Below are positions 52,900-61,475 of a DNA stretch of 64,000 nucleotides, piece after piece. The position numbers were made by a program, and so were the translations under genes. The notes below the pieces were generated by a model. That model was given only the letters and a program-made list of their open reading frames with translations. It had not been told where the DNA came from and made no database searches. Each line of letters opens with the position of its first letter. The stretch's first letter is position 1. Source of the stretch: Candidatus Poribacteria bacterium (GTDB lineage: Bacteria; Poribacteria; WGA-4E; PCPOR2b); NCBI GenBank assembly GCA_022822785.1, contig JAJEAL010000053.1:62001-126000 (forward strand), given 5' to 3'.

Positions 52900-53394
52900 T
52901 CAATTTGTGACGGTGAGCAGTATGGTTCTGGTTGATGTCAAGACTTCAGTATCTGCATCAACTCCCGACGCTGCGACCGAAACAACTTGGCTAATCGCCG
53001 TTACAACTAGCTGGAGCACTTCAACTTTGACCCCGCCCGTATCAGCTATTTCCGGCGCAGACCAAATCGCCTTATTTTCATCTACTGCAGTCAATGTGCC
53101 GTAACCGGTTGTGTTGATCCAATTAAGGATGATGTTCGTGCCTCGAAGTTGCTCAACTGTTGCCGTCATGTTCACTGTCTCACCGGCGCGGACGGTATCT
53201 TTGCTTATCTCGACATCAACCTTAAGCGATTGATTTCCCGAGTCTGCCTGAGTGAGTGTGTTGTCGGGTTCAGTTGCTTCCGACTCTATAAGTGGGTTCT
53301 CAATACTGCTTCCCCCACAACCAATCAAGCATAAAGCAATAGTGAGAAAGACCGTGTATAATGGATCTGGTGTTGGGCGTAAGATTTTAATCAT
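52900..53394 (-). CDS. Putative lipoprotein with Ig-like/beta-sandwich domain
   Basis: 164 residues. A signal segment ends in the lipobox LIGC with Cys26, so the mature protein is probably lipid-anchored in the envelope. Then comes an acidic, Asn/Thr/Glu-rich linker, followed by a segment (VDVEISKDTVRAGETVNMTA, then YGTLTAVDENKAIWSAPE) that resembles bacterial Ig-like or cadherin-like beta-sandwich repeats. No enzyme motif. Flanked on the same strand by the NTF2-domain membrane protein and the barrel-SLT gene, with 133-bp and 92-bp gaps. Confidence 0.75.
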   Translation of the reverse strand: MIKILRPTPDPLYTVFLTIALCLIGCGGSSIENPLIESEATEPDNTLTQADSGNQSLKVDVEISKDTVRAGETVNMTATVEQLRGTNIILNWINTTGYGTLTAVDENKAIWSAPEIADTGGVKVEVLQLVVTAISQVVSVAASGVDADTEVLTSTRTILLTVTN

Positions 53395-53432
53395 CGTTCT
53401 TGTCCTTTAAGGTGAGATTTTAGATGTATTCA

Positions 53433-53461
53433 ACTGTAGATAACAGCCAAATGCGCGTCAA
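53433..53461 (-). promoter_or_regulatory. Possible sigma-70 promoter for the lipoprotein gene
   Basis: TTGACG (53461-53456), 17-nt spacer, TACAGT (53438-53433) on the minus strand. Moderate match only. Confidence 0.3.
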
Positions 53462-53527
53462 TAACAGAAACGCATAGACAAATGTACGGTTTCAGTCAAT
53501 CGGTGATACCGACTTGGTCCAAGATAG

Positions 53528-54625
53528 TTAGAGTTTCGGAGACTTAGGAACGTTTTTATAGTGTGTCCAGCTCTCGGAGTAAATCTTCCAGAGACCATCA
53601 GCGGGATCGACCATAAAGACCAACTCTTTCTTGCCAAAATCCGAGTAGATGGGTTGATTGCCGGAGGTACGGGTGCCAACAAATTCTTGGAAGAAATTGA
53701 CATCCGCTACTGCACTATCCCCGTTGATCTGTAAATGAAAAATATTGATTCTGATTCGACTATACGTCTTGTTGAGGGCTATCATCTTTTCATGCAACTG
53801 TTTTTTGTTTAATCGGGTCGGCTGCGCTTGTTCCTTGTCAATAGTGACTCGCGTAATCTCTGCTTCCGCCGCATACTTCGACATATAGGCGTTAAGATTC
53901 TTGCCTTGCCAAGCTTGCTGCCATTCCCCCAAAATCTGGCTCAATTTCAGCTGAGTATCAAGCGGTGCCCCAGAGACAACTGGTGCGGAACTATCCGGTT
54001 CAGGGGTTTGAGGTATTATAGTGTTACTGAGCGCTTCCCCATCGTCGAGCGGCTGCACCGGTGAACTTTTGGGGGTCGGGTTAGCGGATTTAGCGGCAAG
54101 CTCAACGGGCGCTTCTTGAACAACATGTTCCTCGGTAATCTCAGGATATTCTAGGTTTTCGTGGATTCTATCATCTATTAGTTTCCAGCGTTGCAAGAAT
54201 CCTTTCTTTTCGATCGTTAAATCTCGATGGATTGTAACTAGGACCTCGCCATCTTGATAGAGCGTAACAGGGAGACGTTCAATCCGTCGCCGGTTCGTGT
54301 CCGTGAAATCTTTGCGAGAAAAAAATCCATTTATATCTGCTTCAAGCTTTTCTCTGCTAAAAAGTTTCAATGCACGTTCATACTGATTCTGATTTTTGAT
54401 TCGCGCAGTCGAGTCCCATAGCTGCTCATACAACGCTGGTTTTTTCGATTCGACAGCTCGCTCCCACTGTTCAAGGAAGAAATCAATTGTCCCAATCCTT
54501 TCAAAAATCTGTAGTCCTACTACCATTGCTAGAAGGATGATAACTGCCCCAATAATACCAATCGCAGCGAAACGGGTGTTAGGATTTTGAACCGTAGTGG
54601 CAAATCCAGCATTGCCGGATCGCAT
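53528..54625 (-). CDS. Membrane protein with two NTF2-like (Cds6-like) domains
   Basis: 365 residues. A membrane helix (FAAIGIIGAVIILLAMVVGL) follows a short cytoplasmic start. Two NTF2-like regions follow, at about 45-170 (FLEQWERAVESKKPALYEQL) and about 220-360 (GEWQQAWQGKNLNAYMSKY, then LWKIYSESWTHYK), separated by a Pro/Ser-rich linker. The second region matches the pattern of C-terminal Cds6-type domains seen on L,D-transpeptidases and other peptidoglycan proteins, and resembles the C-terminal domain of the neighbouring coiled-coil protein. Likely periplasmic, inner-membrane anchored. Starts 12 bp after the upstream gene. Confidence 0.75.
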   Translation of the reverse strand: MRSGNAGFATTVQNPNTRFAAIGIIGAVIILLAMVVGLQIFERIGTIDFFLEQWERAVESKKPALYEQLWDSTARIKNQNQYERALKLFSREKLEADINGFFSRKDFTDTNRRRIERLPVTLYQDGEVLVTIHRDLTIEKKGFLQRWKLIDDRIHENLEYPEITEEHVVQEAPVELAAKSANPTPKSSPVQPLDDGEALSNTIIPQTPEPDSSAPVVSGAPLDTQLKLSQILGEWQQAWQGKNLNAYMSKYAAEAEITRVTIDKEQAQPTRLNKKQLHEKMIALNKTYSRIRINIFHLQINGDSAVADVNFFQEFVGTRTSGNQPIYSDFGKKELVFMVDPADGLWKIYSESWTHYKNVPKSPKL

Positions 54626-54637
54626 GAATCTACCCTC

Positions 54638-55987
54638 CTAATTAAAAGCTGTACTATACCGTGGAACAGCCTCGTAGACTCGCCAGCTTTCACGAAAAAT
54701 TTTCCATTCGGTGTCAACTTGACGGACCCATATTTCCCGTGTCCACACATCGTGGAGAGCGGGAGCATTCTCTCCTATTGAATCTTGTGAAAGACAGCTG
54801 AACCGATAAGTGCCAACAACATGCTTCCCATCTGCATCAAACTTGGAGTTCGTTTCCTGCCACTCAGTATTCATCATCTTTTTCAACGCATTGACCATTT
54901 GCGGACGGTGCAGCTCGGTATGCCTTTCGTTGCTGGAGCGGATAATAGTGTGCTCTAACACTGCATCTTGGGTATACTTATTCAAGTATTGATCTATATC
55001 CTTTGCTGCCCAAGCGAGTGCCCAATCACTAATGGCTGCTCTACCTCTAGCAACCTGTGCACCCGTTAACGAAGTGCTGTTTGTCCGAGCCGGCTGTCGT
55101 CTGTGCTGTTGTTGGACATAGGCTTTAGCTGCCTGTCTTTTCTGCACTAGTGTATTGGATCGCTGTTTTGTCACATTGGATTGCTCTAGTCTCTCAATCT
55201 GTTTTGAATAGCTTTGCGCCTGTGCCGCTGCCCTCGTTTGTGCTTCCGCTGCTTCTTTGCGAGCCGTTTCTACTAGTGCTTGAGCATCTACCAGCTCACG
55301 ACGCAGTTGGCGAATTTGACGCTCATGTTCTTCAACCTGACTCTGTGCTTGAAGAAATTCCGTTTGGGTCGTATCCAGTTTTGACTGAAGGCCTGCATAC
55401 TCAGTTTTTACTATACTATAATCGTGTAATGTCGCTTGATGCGCTTGTTCGCTCTCTTGGAGCTTCTTGCCCATGTTAACTTGCAGCTGATTTTTCTGTG
55501 TTTTCAACTGCTGTATATCAGTTCGAGATTGTTCAACTGCCTTATCCGCTGTTTCCAGCTTTCCTTGAAGCGCGACGATTGTCACGTCTCTGCTTTTAAT
55601 GATAGCGTTGAGCCCATTTCCCTGCGATTTATACATCGCCTCTTGCTCAGCAATCTGGGCGTAGGTCAGGGCGTTATACGCGAGGTGCATTGCCCTTAAC
55701 CCATCCTTGGCTTGTATAGCGTCCTTCGCACTTGCAAGCGCATCTTCCGCTTGTTGCACGGTATCTGAAGCAAGCGTTTGAGCGTTCACACGACGTGCCT
55801 GTTCAATAGCCATTTCAGATTGGGTAATAATCGCATCAACATTTTCCATCTGAATTTTCCCAAGAGAACTGCTGCAGGCAATGAAGAGTATCGGCAGGAG
55901 ACACATCCACGCATGGTGAATCCAATTATTCTTCCACACTCTAGGTAATCCCCGTTTTCCTATGCTCTTTTCTCTGGCCAATTTCAT
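54638..55987 (-). CDS. Envelope coiled-coil protein with C-terminal NTF2-like domain
   Basis: 449 residues from the ATG at 55987, 7 nt after TAGGAGT; an earlier in-frame ATG (56035) lacks this. A signal-like helix ends near Cys38 (LPILFIAC), a weak lipobox. A DUF4398-like helical region (EMAIEQARRVNAQTLASD, then VQQAEDALASAKDA) and a long coiled coil (about 125-290, Gln-rich) follow. Residues about 315-449 form an NTF2-like domain (WALAWAAKDIDQYLNKY, then WKIFRESWRVYEAVPRY) similar to that of the next gene. It may span or brace the periplasm. First gene of the four-gene envelope row. Confidence 0.75.
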   Translation of the reverse strand: MKLAREKSIGKRGLPRVWKNNWIHHAWMCLLPILFIACSSSLGKIQMENVDAIITQSEMAIEQARRVNAQTLASDTVQQAEDALASAKDAIQAKDGLRAMHLAYNALTYAQIAEQEAMYKSQGNGLNAIIKSRDVTIVALQGKLETADKAVEQSRTDIQQLKTQKNQLQVNMGKKLQESEQAHQATLHDYSIVKTEYAGLQSKLDTTQTEFLQAQSQVEEHERQIRQLRRELVDAQALVETARKEAAEAQTRAAAQAQSYSKQIERLEQSNVTKQRSNTLVQKRQAAKAYVQQQHRRQPARTNSTSLTGAQVARGRAAISDWALAWAAKDIDQYLNKYTQDAVLEHTIIRSSNERHTELHRPQMVNALKKMMNTEWQETNSKFDADGKHVVGTYRFSCLSQDSIGENAPALHDVWTREIWVRQVDTEWKIFRESWRVYEAVPRYSTAFN

Positions 55988-56348
55988 TTTTTTACTCCTA
56001 ATTGCGGTGACTAACTGCGGCTTAATCTTTCCCATCCACGGATAGCTGCAACCCTTAATTCAGAGATTTCTTTTTTATATTAGGATAAGACTTCCGATTC
56101 TCAGCCAATAAAAACGAACAGAGTGGATGAAAGGTTGAATTTGAATAGAATATAGCCTAGCATATAACGTGAGTATAGCTGATTGGTTTCCTTTTTTAGG
56201 GGTATAGACATAAGAAGAGGGCAGCCGATGCGGCTCCACATCTCTCTTTGCGAGCCGCGTTTTCCCTCGTTCTCGCCCTTCCTTACCGATTCTGGTTGTG
56301 TTATCTTTTTTATCTCTGAGTAATTTCACCGTTTGCCGGGACAATATC
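55988..56348. other. Intergenic stretch, no convincing gene
   Basis: The 361-bp gap between the coiled-coil gene and the cupin gene carries a 7-bp hairpin GCGGCTC/GAGCCGC (56230-56258) followed on the plus strand by GTTTT. A weak 89-codon minus-strand frame (56075-56344) is basic and motif-poor with no ribosome site, and was not accepted. Confidence 0.5.
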
Positions 56349-56699
56349 TCAATCCAGTGTCACAAAAATACTCTTCCGAGGTTGGGCATTGACTGCCCGG
56401 CTGCGATGCCCCTTGCCAGTGGTATCTTCTGCCAAAAGAATATCCCCCGGACCGAATCGCCGTATCGTGCCATTCCCTACTTCAATGTCAACTCCACCAC
56501 TTAACGTAATGACGTATTGTCTTCGTGGAACGGTGTGCCAATCATAGTCGTAATCGGGACCAGTTTCTCTAAAGATAATGCCGGTCACATCTTGCAATTG
56601 TGACATTACCCCGATGGCACCCCGGTCTTCAAGCGGAATTTCTATATCTTCAAAATGGGATTCGCCATCGGAGCCAGTATAGAGACGGGTTATTTTCAT
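56349..56699 (-). CDS. Cupin-domain protein
   Basis: 116 residues from the ATG at 56699, with AGGAGG about 13 nt upstream; a TTG four codons earlier is too near that site. The central stretch DYDWHTVPRRQYVITLSGGV with GPGDILLAEDTTGKGHRSR fits a single-domain cupin, a small beta-barrel that usually binds one metal ion through His/Glu residues (His59 in YDWHTVP and His103 in GKGHRSR by position). Function unknown; possible small-molecule dioxygenase, isomerase or sensor. It lies 96 bp downstream of the PaaK-like gene on the same strand. Confidence 0.85.
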   Translation of the reverse strand: MKITRLYTGSDGESHFEDIEIPLEDRGAIGVMSQLQDVTGIIFRETGPDYDYDWHTVPRRQYVITLSGGVDIEVGNGTIRRFGPGDILLAEDTTGKGHRSRAVNAQPRKSIFVTLD

Positions 56700-56795
56700 T
56701 ACTGTTTTCAAACCTCCTGTTAATGAATCAGCGTACTAATGAACAAATGGTTTTCACGCTTCACGTTCTTATTATTGAGCACTAACCAAAAAGCA

Positions 56796-58148
56796 CTACA
56801 ATTTTCTGGCGAACGCCGGTCTCTCCTCTGTCACCCGTTTTGCCTTAAACGCCGTACGCTCTAGGTCGCCTTGATCGACAAATTCTACCTCTGGTCGAAA
56901 ACCCAAGGTTTCTCGTAGCGCGTTTATAATCTTTGTCCGAAGCACCGGCACCTGTTCTTGAAGTATCTTCTCCTGTTCCAATTCGACTGAAATAGTGCAG
57001 ATATCCCGATGTGTTGAAGCCTCATGCGTCAAGCGAATGCGGTATTCGGGACTTAGCTCATCAAAGGAGCGCACTACCTGCTCCACCTGCATCGGATAGA
57101 AGTTGACACCCATGAAAACTATCATATCGTCCGCTCTACCCAATATTCCTTCAGGAGAACGCGCATGGGTGCGTCCACACGGACATGACGATCGATCAAG
57201 CCGCACGAGGTCATTTGTCCAGTACCGAATCATGGGGGTGGCATTCCGCTTAAGGTGGGTGATAACCAGGATTCCAACTTCCCCTTCCGGGACCGGTTCC
57301 TGTGTTTCGGGGTCAATCACTTCAATTAAATGGAGGTCCTCACTCCAGTGTAACCCCGTTTTCTGACTGCATTCGCTGGCGAAAGTAGGACCAATTTCGG
57401 CGAGCCCGTAGTAGTCATAGGCTTCAATACCCAGACCGTTCTCAATAGCTCGGCGCGTTGCTGGCACCTCCGTACCCGGTTCTCCACCAAAACAGCCAAT
57501 TCGTAGATTGATATCTGATGTGTTGTAGTTATGTGCTTTCAGTTGTTCAGCGAGATAGATGGCATAAGAGGGAGTCGCGATAAGTACAGTGCTCTCAAAG
57601 CCCACCATATAATCAATCTGCCTTTCGGTTAACGCTGCGCCGATTGGAATAACGAGGCAGCCGATTTCCGCACCGGCATAATGCACAGCCAGACCTGCTA
57701 CCCAAAGTCCGTACGCAAAAGCATTCTGCAAAACGTCCCCCGGACGAACACCAATACTCCAGAGCGTCCTCGCTGTCACCGTTGTGATGTATTGCACATC
57801 GGTCGCACTCCAAATTGTGTTAACGGGTGTGCCTGTCGTGCCGGTACTTGGGTGAACCTCCCGGAAATCTGTCTCCGATGCAACGGTAAATCGCCCCAAA
57901 AATGGGTATTGTGCTTGCTCATCGCGCAACTCCTCCTTGCGGACGAAGGGAACCCTACGAATATCATCTAAGGTATTGATATCTGTTGGCAATACACCCG
58001 CTGCATCGAAACGTTCTCGGTAAAATCCACTTCCATGATAGCATCGATTAACCTGCCATTTGAGTCTCGCTAGCTGTAACGCCTCCAAATCGTTTCTTGA
58101 CATGGTTTCGATTTTATGGTCATAAAACATTGAGGTATTGCGTCCCAT
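56796..58148 (-). CDS. Phenylacetate-CoA ligase-like (AMP-forming) enzyme
   Basis: 450 residues, typical PaaK length. STGTTGTPVNTIWS is the ATP-binding P-loop of adenylate-forming enzymes, DYYGLAEIGPTFASEC is motif A5, and GILGRADDMIVFMGVNFYP near 340 is the hinge/PaaK-type motif. It activates an aromatic or related acid with CoA; substrate not determined. An extended -10 promoter is seen at 58241-58270. It diverges from an enolase-superfamily gene and lies upstream of a cupin gene, consistent with small-acid catabolism. Confidence 0.9.
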   Translation of the reverse strand: MGRNTSMFYDHKIETMSRNDLEALQLARLKWQVNRCYHGSGFYRERFDAAGVLPTDINTLDDIRRVPFVRKEELRDEQAQYPFLGRFTVASETDFREVHPSTGTTGTPVNTIWSATDVQYITTVTARTLWSIGVRPGDVLQNAFAYGLWVAGLAVHYAGAEIGCLVIPIGAALTERQIDYMVGFESTVLIATPSYAIYLAEQLKAHNYNTSDINLRIGCFGGEPGTEVPATRRAIENGLGIEAYDYYGLAEIGPTFASECSQKTGLHWSEDLHLIEVIDPETQEPVPEGEVGILVITHLKRNATPMIRYWTNDLVRLDRSSCPCGRTHARSPEGILGRADDMIVFMGVNFYPMQVEQVVRSFDELSPEYRIRLTHEASTHRDICTISVELEQEKILQEQVPVLRTKIINALRETLGFRPEVEFVDQGDLERTAFKAKRVTEERPAFARKL

Positions 58149-58240
58149 CCTTTCCTCCGTAACATGCCTTTCATCGAATCAGTGCGAGGATTAATATAAC
58201 TTCGACCGTGAACAGTCTAATCTGGGGTTCTAAACCCTCA

Positions 58241-58270
58241 ATTATAGCAAAGCACCAAGCGGGTTCTCAA
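58241..58270 (-). promoter_or_regulatory. Predicted promoter for the PaaK-like gene (extended -10)
   Basis: TTGAGA (58270-58265), 18-nt spacer, TATAAT (58246-58241) with TGC before the -10, on the minus strand. Start near 58233, leader about 85 nt. Confidence 0.55.
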
Positions 58271-58282
58271 GTGAAAAGGTGC

Positions 58283-58311
58283 TTGACTTTAGAGGGGTTG
58301 GGTGCAATAAT
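58283..58311 (+). promoter_or_regulatory. Possible promoter for the enolase-superfamily gene
   Basis: TTGACT (58283-58288), 17-nt spacer, AATAAT (58306-58311). Start near 58318, leader about 140 nt. Confidence 0.4.
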
Positions 58312-58460
58312 TGTCGTGGAACTGCTACAGTTAAAAGCTGATGCAGGTTAATCAATTGCTGTTCACATCTCCTTGTGGGCGTAAAACAAATTAAAAGATT
58401 TATTCAACTCAGCCACGATGCAACACACCGGCTTGTTCCATCAGAATGGGAGTGTAGAAT

Positions 58461-59675
58461 ATGAAAATTGCTGACATTGAGATTATCCCGATTTATCCAC
58501 GTATCGCTGCTCGCAATGAAGACTACAAAGCCCGGTTCTCTGCTATCAACCATCGGACGGTTTTCAAAGTGCACACAGATAACGGGTTGGTCGGCTACGG
58601 TGACTATCGTTGTTCGGCGCCCGATCGGTCAAGTGTAGAACCGCTCATCGGTCGCAACCCGTTCGATTTTATCAACAACAATTTGAATATAGGGTTGTGT
58701 GGTGCGCTATACGATGTGATGGGCAAACACCTAGAGGTCCCCGCCTATAAACTGATGGGCCAGAAAGTCCGGGATGCAATTTCGGTTGCCGCATGGACGC
58801 GACCAGCATCGCCGGAAGCGTTCCGCGACGAAATCCGTCGGGCAGTGGACCAAGGATATATGACCTTTAAGATGCACACGTGCGAATATTACGATGTGAT
58901 GGAGCAGACACGGCTAGCAGAAGAAGTGGCGCCGGAAGGGTTTAAGATTCACTACGATTTTAATAGCAATCGCAGCTTGGCGGCAGTGCTGCCTATCGTG
59001 CGTGAATTAGAGAATCACCCCGTCGTCGGTTTCATTGAGGATCCAATTGTGCGAAACGATATAGACGGTTGGCGGCGGTTACGGGAGCAGAGCCGTCTCC
59101 CAATTGTTATGCACGCTCCGCAACTCGGCGGAGTGCAGGAAATCATCCACGGACTTGCCGACGTATATATGGTCGGGGAAAGTGGTATTGGTGATAGCGT
59201 GATACGCGGTTTTGCGTGTGGGAAGGCAAACGTTCAGGTGATTATACAGCTGACCGGCGGCACGCTTACTAAGGCTTTAGCAATGCACATGGGAGCTGTT
59301 CTACCTACGATGACGGGACACTCGGTAAATCTTGATGATCAGTATGAGGAAGACATCACTACGGAGCGGATTCCGGTGATTGAAGGGTTTTCGCCTGTCC
59401 CAGAGGGCCCCGGGTTGGGGATTGAAGTAGACGAAGATGCCTTAGCACGAGTTGCGGCGAACCAACCGACGGAGATTCCCAAACATGTGGGTGTCCTGCA
59501 CATGCCCGGCGGTCATAAAATCTATACCCCGTCCTTCGCTCCGGTGAGCCGACTCACCGGACGAGAGGAAGGCACTATCCGCGGGCTCAAACAGGAACTA
59601 TTGAATGACGATGGTTCTGAGGATTTCGCCCGAATCTATGACCGAGTACAGCGAGAGGGTTCCTTTATCGAATAG
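58461..59675 (+). CDS. Enolase-superfamily enzyme with altered KxK
   Basis: 404 residues, mandelate-racemase-type fold. At the position of the usual KxK base pair it has FKMH (Lys137, His139), so the second Lys is replaced by His. Metal ligands likely are Asp166 (IHYDFNSN) and Glu193 (GFIEDPIV); the third position carries His218 (IVMHAPQLGG) rather than Glu/Asp. The chemistry may therefore differ from classical members or follow the KxH subgroup. GGGAGTGTAGAAT precedes the ATG. Likely acts on a sugar acid. Divergent from the PaaK-like gene. Confidence 0.85.
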   Translation: MKIADIEIIPIYPRIAARNEDYKARFSAINHRTVFKVHTDNGLVGYGDYRCSAPDRSSVEPLIGRNPFDFINNNLNIGLCGALYDVMGKHLEVPAYKLMGQKVRDAISVAAWTRPASPEAFRDEIRRAVDQGYMTFKMHTCEYYDVMEQTRLAEEVAPEGFKIHYDFNSNRSLAAVLPIVRELENHPVVGFIEDPIVRNDIDGWRRLREQSRLPIVMHAPQLGGVQEIIHGLADVYMVGESGIGDSVIRGFACGKANVQVIIQLTGGTLTKALAMHMGAVLPTMTGHSVNLDDQYEEDITTERIPVIEGFSPVPEGPGLGIEVDEDALARVAANQPTEIPKHVGVLHMPGGHKIYTPSFAPVSRLTGREEGTIRGLKQELLNDDGSEDFARIYDRVQREGSFIE

Positions 59676-59816
59676 CGCCAAGAACTCCTGTGCCAGCGAA
59701 GATGGTTCTGGAGGCAGCGGTTTTCAACTCGGCCTCTAGAACCTCAACCCCCGCAATTTCTTTGTGGAATGACGTACATACTGTTAAGGTTTATTTATCG
59801 TTTCCTCATTTGAGGA

Positions 59817-60116
59817 TTACTTTTCTAACCTGCCTACAACCTCAAACCGTTCCGATTCAGTGGGCTTCGACCATAATACCGATGCACCACCCATGATAGC
59901 TGCCCGCTCTGGAGAGGCGCGCCAAGCGTCGTAGATTTCGTTGCTCTCCCAAGTCACCAACGAGGTTATTTTTGTTGGATCAGTGGTAGATACAAGTGTC
60001 ACTCGACTAATAAATCCAGGGGCTTTGCTCTGCGCTAGCCCATTGCGGTCCAACAGCTCACGCGCCTCATCAAACTGTTCCTCATTCGCCCAATGGTGAG
60101 TTAATACGCCAATCAT
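59817..60116 (-). CDS. ABM-type dimeric alpha-beta barrel protein
   Basis: 99 residues from the ATG at 60116, five bases after GGAGGG; an upstream in-frame start is less well supported. The pattern WANEEQFDEARELLDRNG, then APGFISRVTLVS and ITSLVTWESNEIYDAW is that of antibiotic-biosynthesis-monooxygenase-like domains, small homodimeric ferredoxin-fold barrels that act as oxygenases without cofactor or bind haem or other ligands. Function here is unknown. Convergent with the enolase-superfamily gene and followed on the same strand by nothing within 141 bp. Confidence 0.8.
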   Translation of the reverse strand: MIGVLTHHWANEEQFDEARELLDRNGLAQSKAPGFISRVTLVSTTDPTKITSLVTWESNEIYDAWRASPERAAIMGGASVLWSKPTESERFEVVGRLEK

Positions 60117-60233
60117 TATTCCCTCCGTGATAGTTTTTGTCATATCTTGCGGTCAAGATCCCGCAATAAAATTTATCCACACCACACTGTGATGTGAGAG
60201 ACTAGGTTGGTTCGAGTATCCACGGACGCAGCA

Positions 60234-61475
60234 TCAACCCGTTATCAGGCGCCAGATCGCCGCCACGATTAATACTAACGAAAAAGCGAGCCCCATCGCA
60301 CTCACAACAACAATGCCCGCTTCTGCGAAGACTGCGCCTGTTCCCAAACTGCCTGCGCCCGCTGCTAGCGCAACCATCATCTCACCAGCGCCCTGTGCCC
60401 GGCCCCGCTCGAAGGGCAAAAGTCCACTAAAAAACAGCGTAGAACCCGCGATAAAACAGAAATTCCAACCTAATCCCAGTAGAAATAGGCTGAAAGCAAG
60501 CATAGAAACCTCATTGGAAATCGGCGTTAGCACAGTAGAAACACCTAGTATCAATGCACCAACGAACACTATTTTTACCTGACCAAAACGGTCCGATAAG
60601 CGACTAGTCAGACTTGACAGTCCATACATCCCCAATGTATGCGCCATTATTACCCACGAAATCGCCTGTGCTCCATGAGCGTGATGATCCATGTGCAGCG
60701 GTGTTATCACCATAATTAGCGTCATGACAAATTGACCAATTATCATCGCCGCTAAACCAAGTCTCACGGTCCTATCAATAAAAATTCGCCACAACCTTCG
60801 TCCAGTATTCCGTTCCTCTGCCCCGTTTAGGTCTTGTGCTAATGCTCTCCCCACTTTCATCGGATCCGGGTATAGTAGACACAGAATCAACATCAAAGCA
60901 AGGGCGGTAAGCACTACCGAAACCAAATAAGGACCAGAGTGAGCGTCTAAGCCGAAGTACGTCGCTAGCCAAGTGGAAGGCGCGACCAATAGCGGACCAC
61001 CTACGGCGCCTATGGTCCCTGCAAACACAATAAGACCGATCACCCCTGCTCGCTTGACGGGATGATAGACTTCAGCCGCAACAAACCGCGCTTGCTCACT
61101 CACCCCGCGCCCCATACCAATGAACAACACACCAGCGCACAGCCACGGAAAAGACTCCCATAGGCTGATTGATAGCACGCTGATTACTGACCCAACTGTA
61201 GCAAATAGATACCCGATCGATAACCCTGACCGTCGTCCTATGCGATCCATTAACCATCCTATAGGATAAGCGGCAACAGCTCGTCCCAACATCATCATTG
61301 TGGGTGGTACTCCTGCGGCACGATCCGTCCCACTTAGATGGGCAGAAATAATCGGCAGGAGTGTAAACGACAAAATCGTCGATGCACTAAACAAGCTCTG
61401 CGAGATAAACAGCGTTGCTGTTATTCGCTGCTGCACCGAGCGAGGTATTGTTGATATGGACATAGGTGCTTTCAT
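60234..61475 (-). CDS. Major facilitator superfamily transporter
   Basis: 413 residues, twelve predicted membrane helices. Between helices 2 and 3 it carries GWLMDRIGRRSGLSIGY, the MFS loop signature, and a second copy is SRLSDRFGQVKIV in the C-terminal half. The substrate cannot be deduced. The gene lies upstream of the ABM-domain gene with a 117-bp gap, so co-transcription is possible. ATG at 61475; a second ATG 4 codons on is an alternative. Confidence 0.9.
   Translation of the reverse strand: MKAPMSISTIPRSVQQRITATLFISQSLFSASTILSFTLLPIISAHLSGTDRAAGVPPTMMMLGRAVAAYPIGWLMDRIGRRSGLSIGYLFATVGSVISVLSISLWESFPWLCAGVLFIGMGRGVSEQARFVAAEVYHPVKRAGVIGLIVFAGTIGAVGGPLLVAPSTWLATYFGLDAHSGPYLVSVVLTALALMLILCLLYPDPMKVGRALAQDLNGAEERNTGRRLWRIFIDRTVRLGLAAMIIGQFVMTLIMVITPLHMDHHAHGAQAISWVIMAHTLGMYGLSSLTSRLSDRFGQVKIVFVGALILGVSTVLTPISNEVSMLAFSLFLLGLGWNFCFIAGSTLFFSGLLPFERGRAQGAGEMMVALAAGAGSLGTGAVFAEAGIVVVSAMGLAFSLVLIVAAIWRLITG

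Larger units (their letters stand above)
58149..58460. other. Divergent regulatory interval, no gene seen
   Basis: The 312-bp interval separates the PaaK-like gene and the enolase-superfamily gene and holds a promoter for each (58241-58270 and 58283-58311) only 12 bp apart back to back. No other structure was noticed. Confidence 0.5.

Noticed and set aside
56075-56344. 89-codon minus-strand frame
   Set aside because: Basic, motif-poor and without a ribosome site; the interval reads as spacer.
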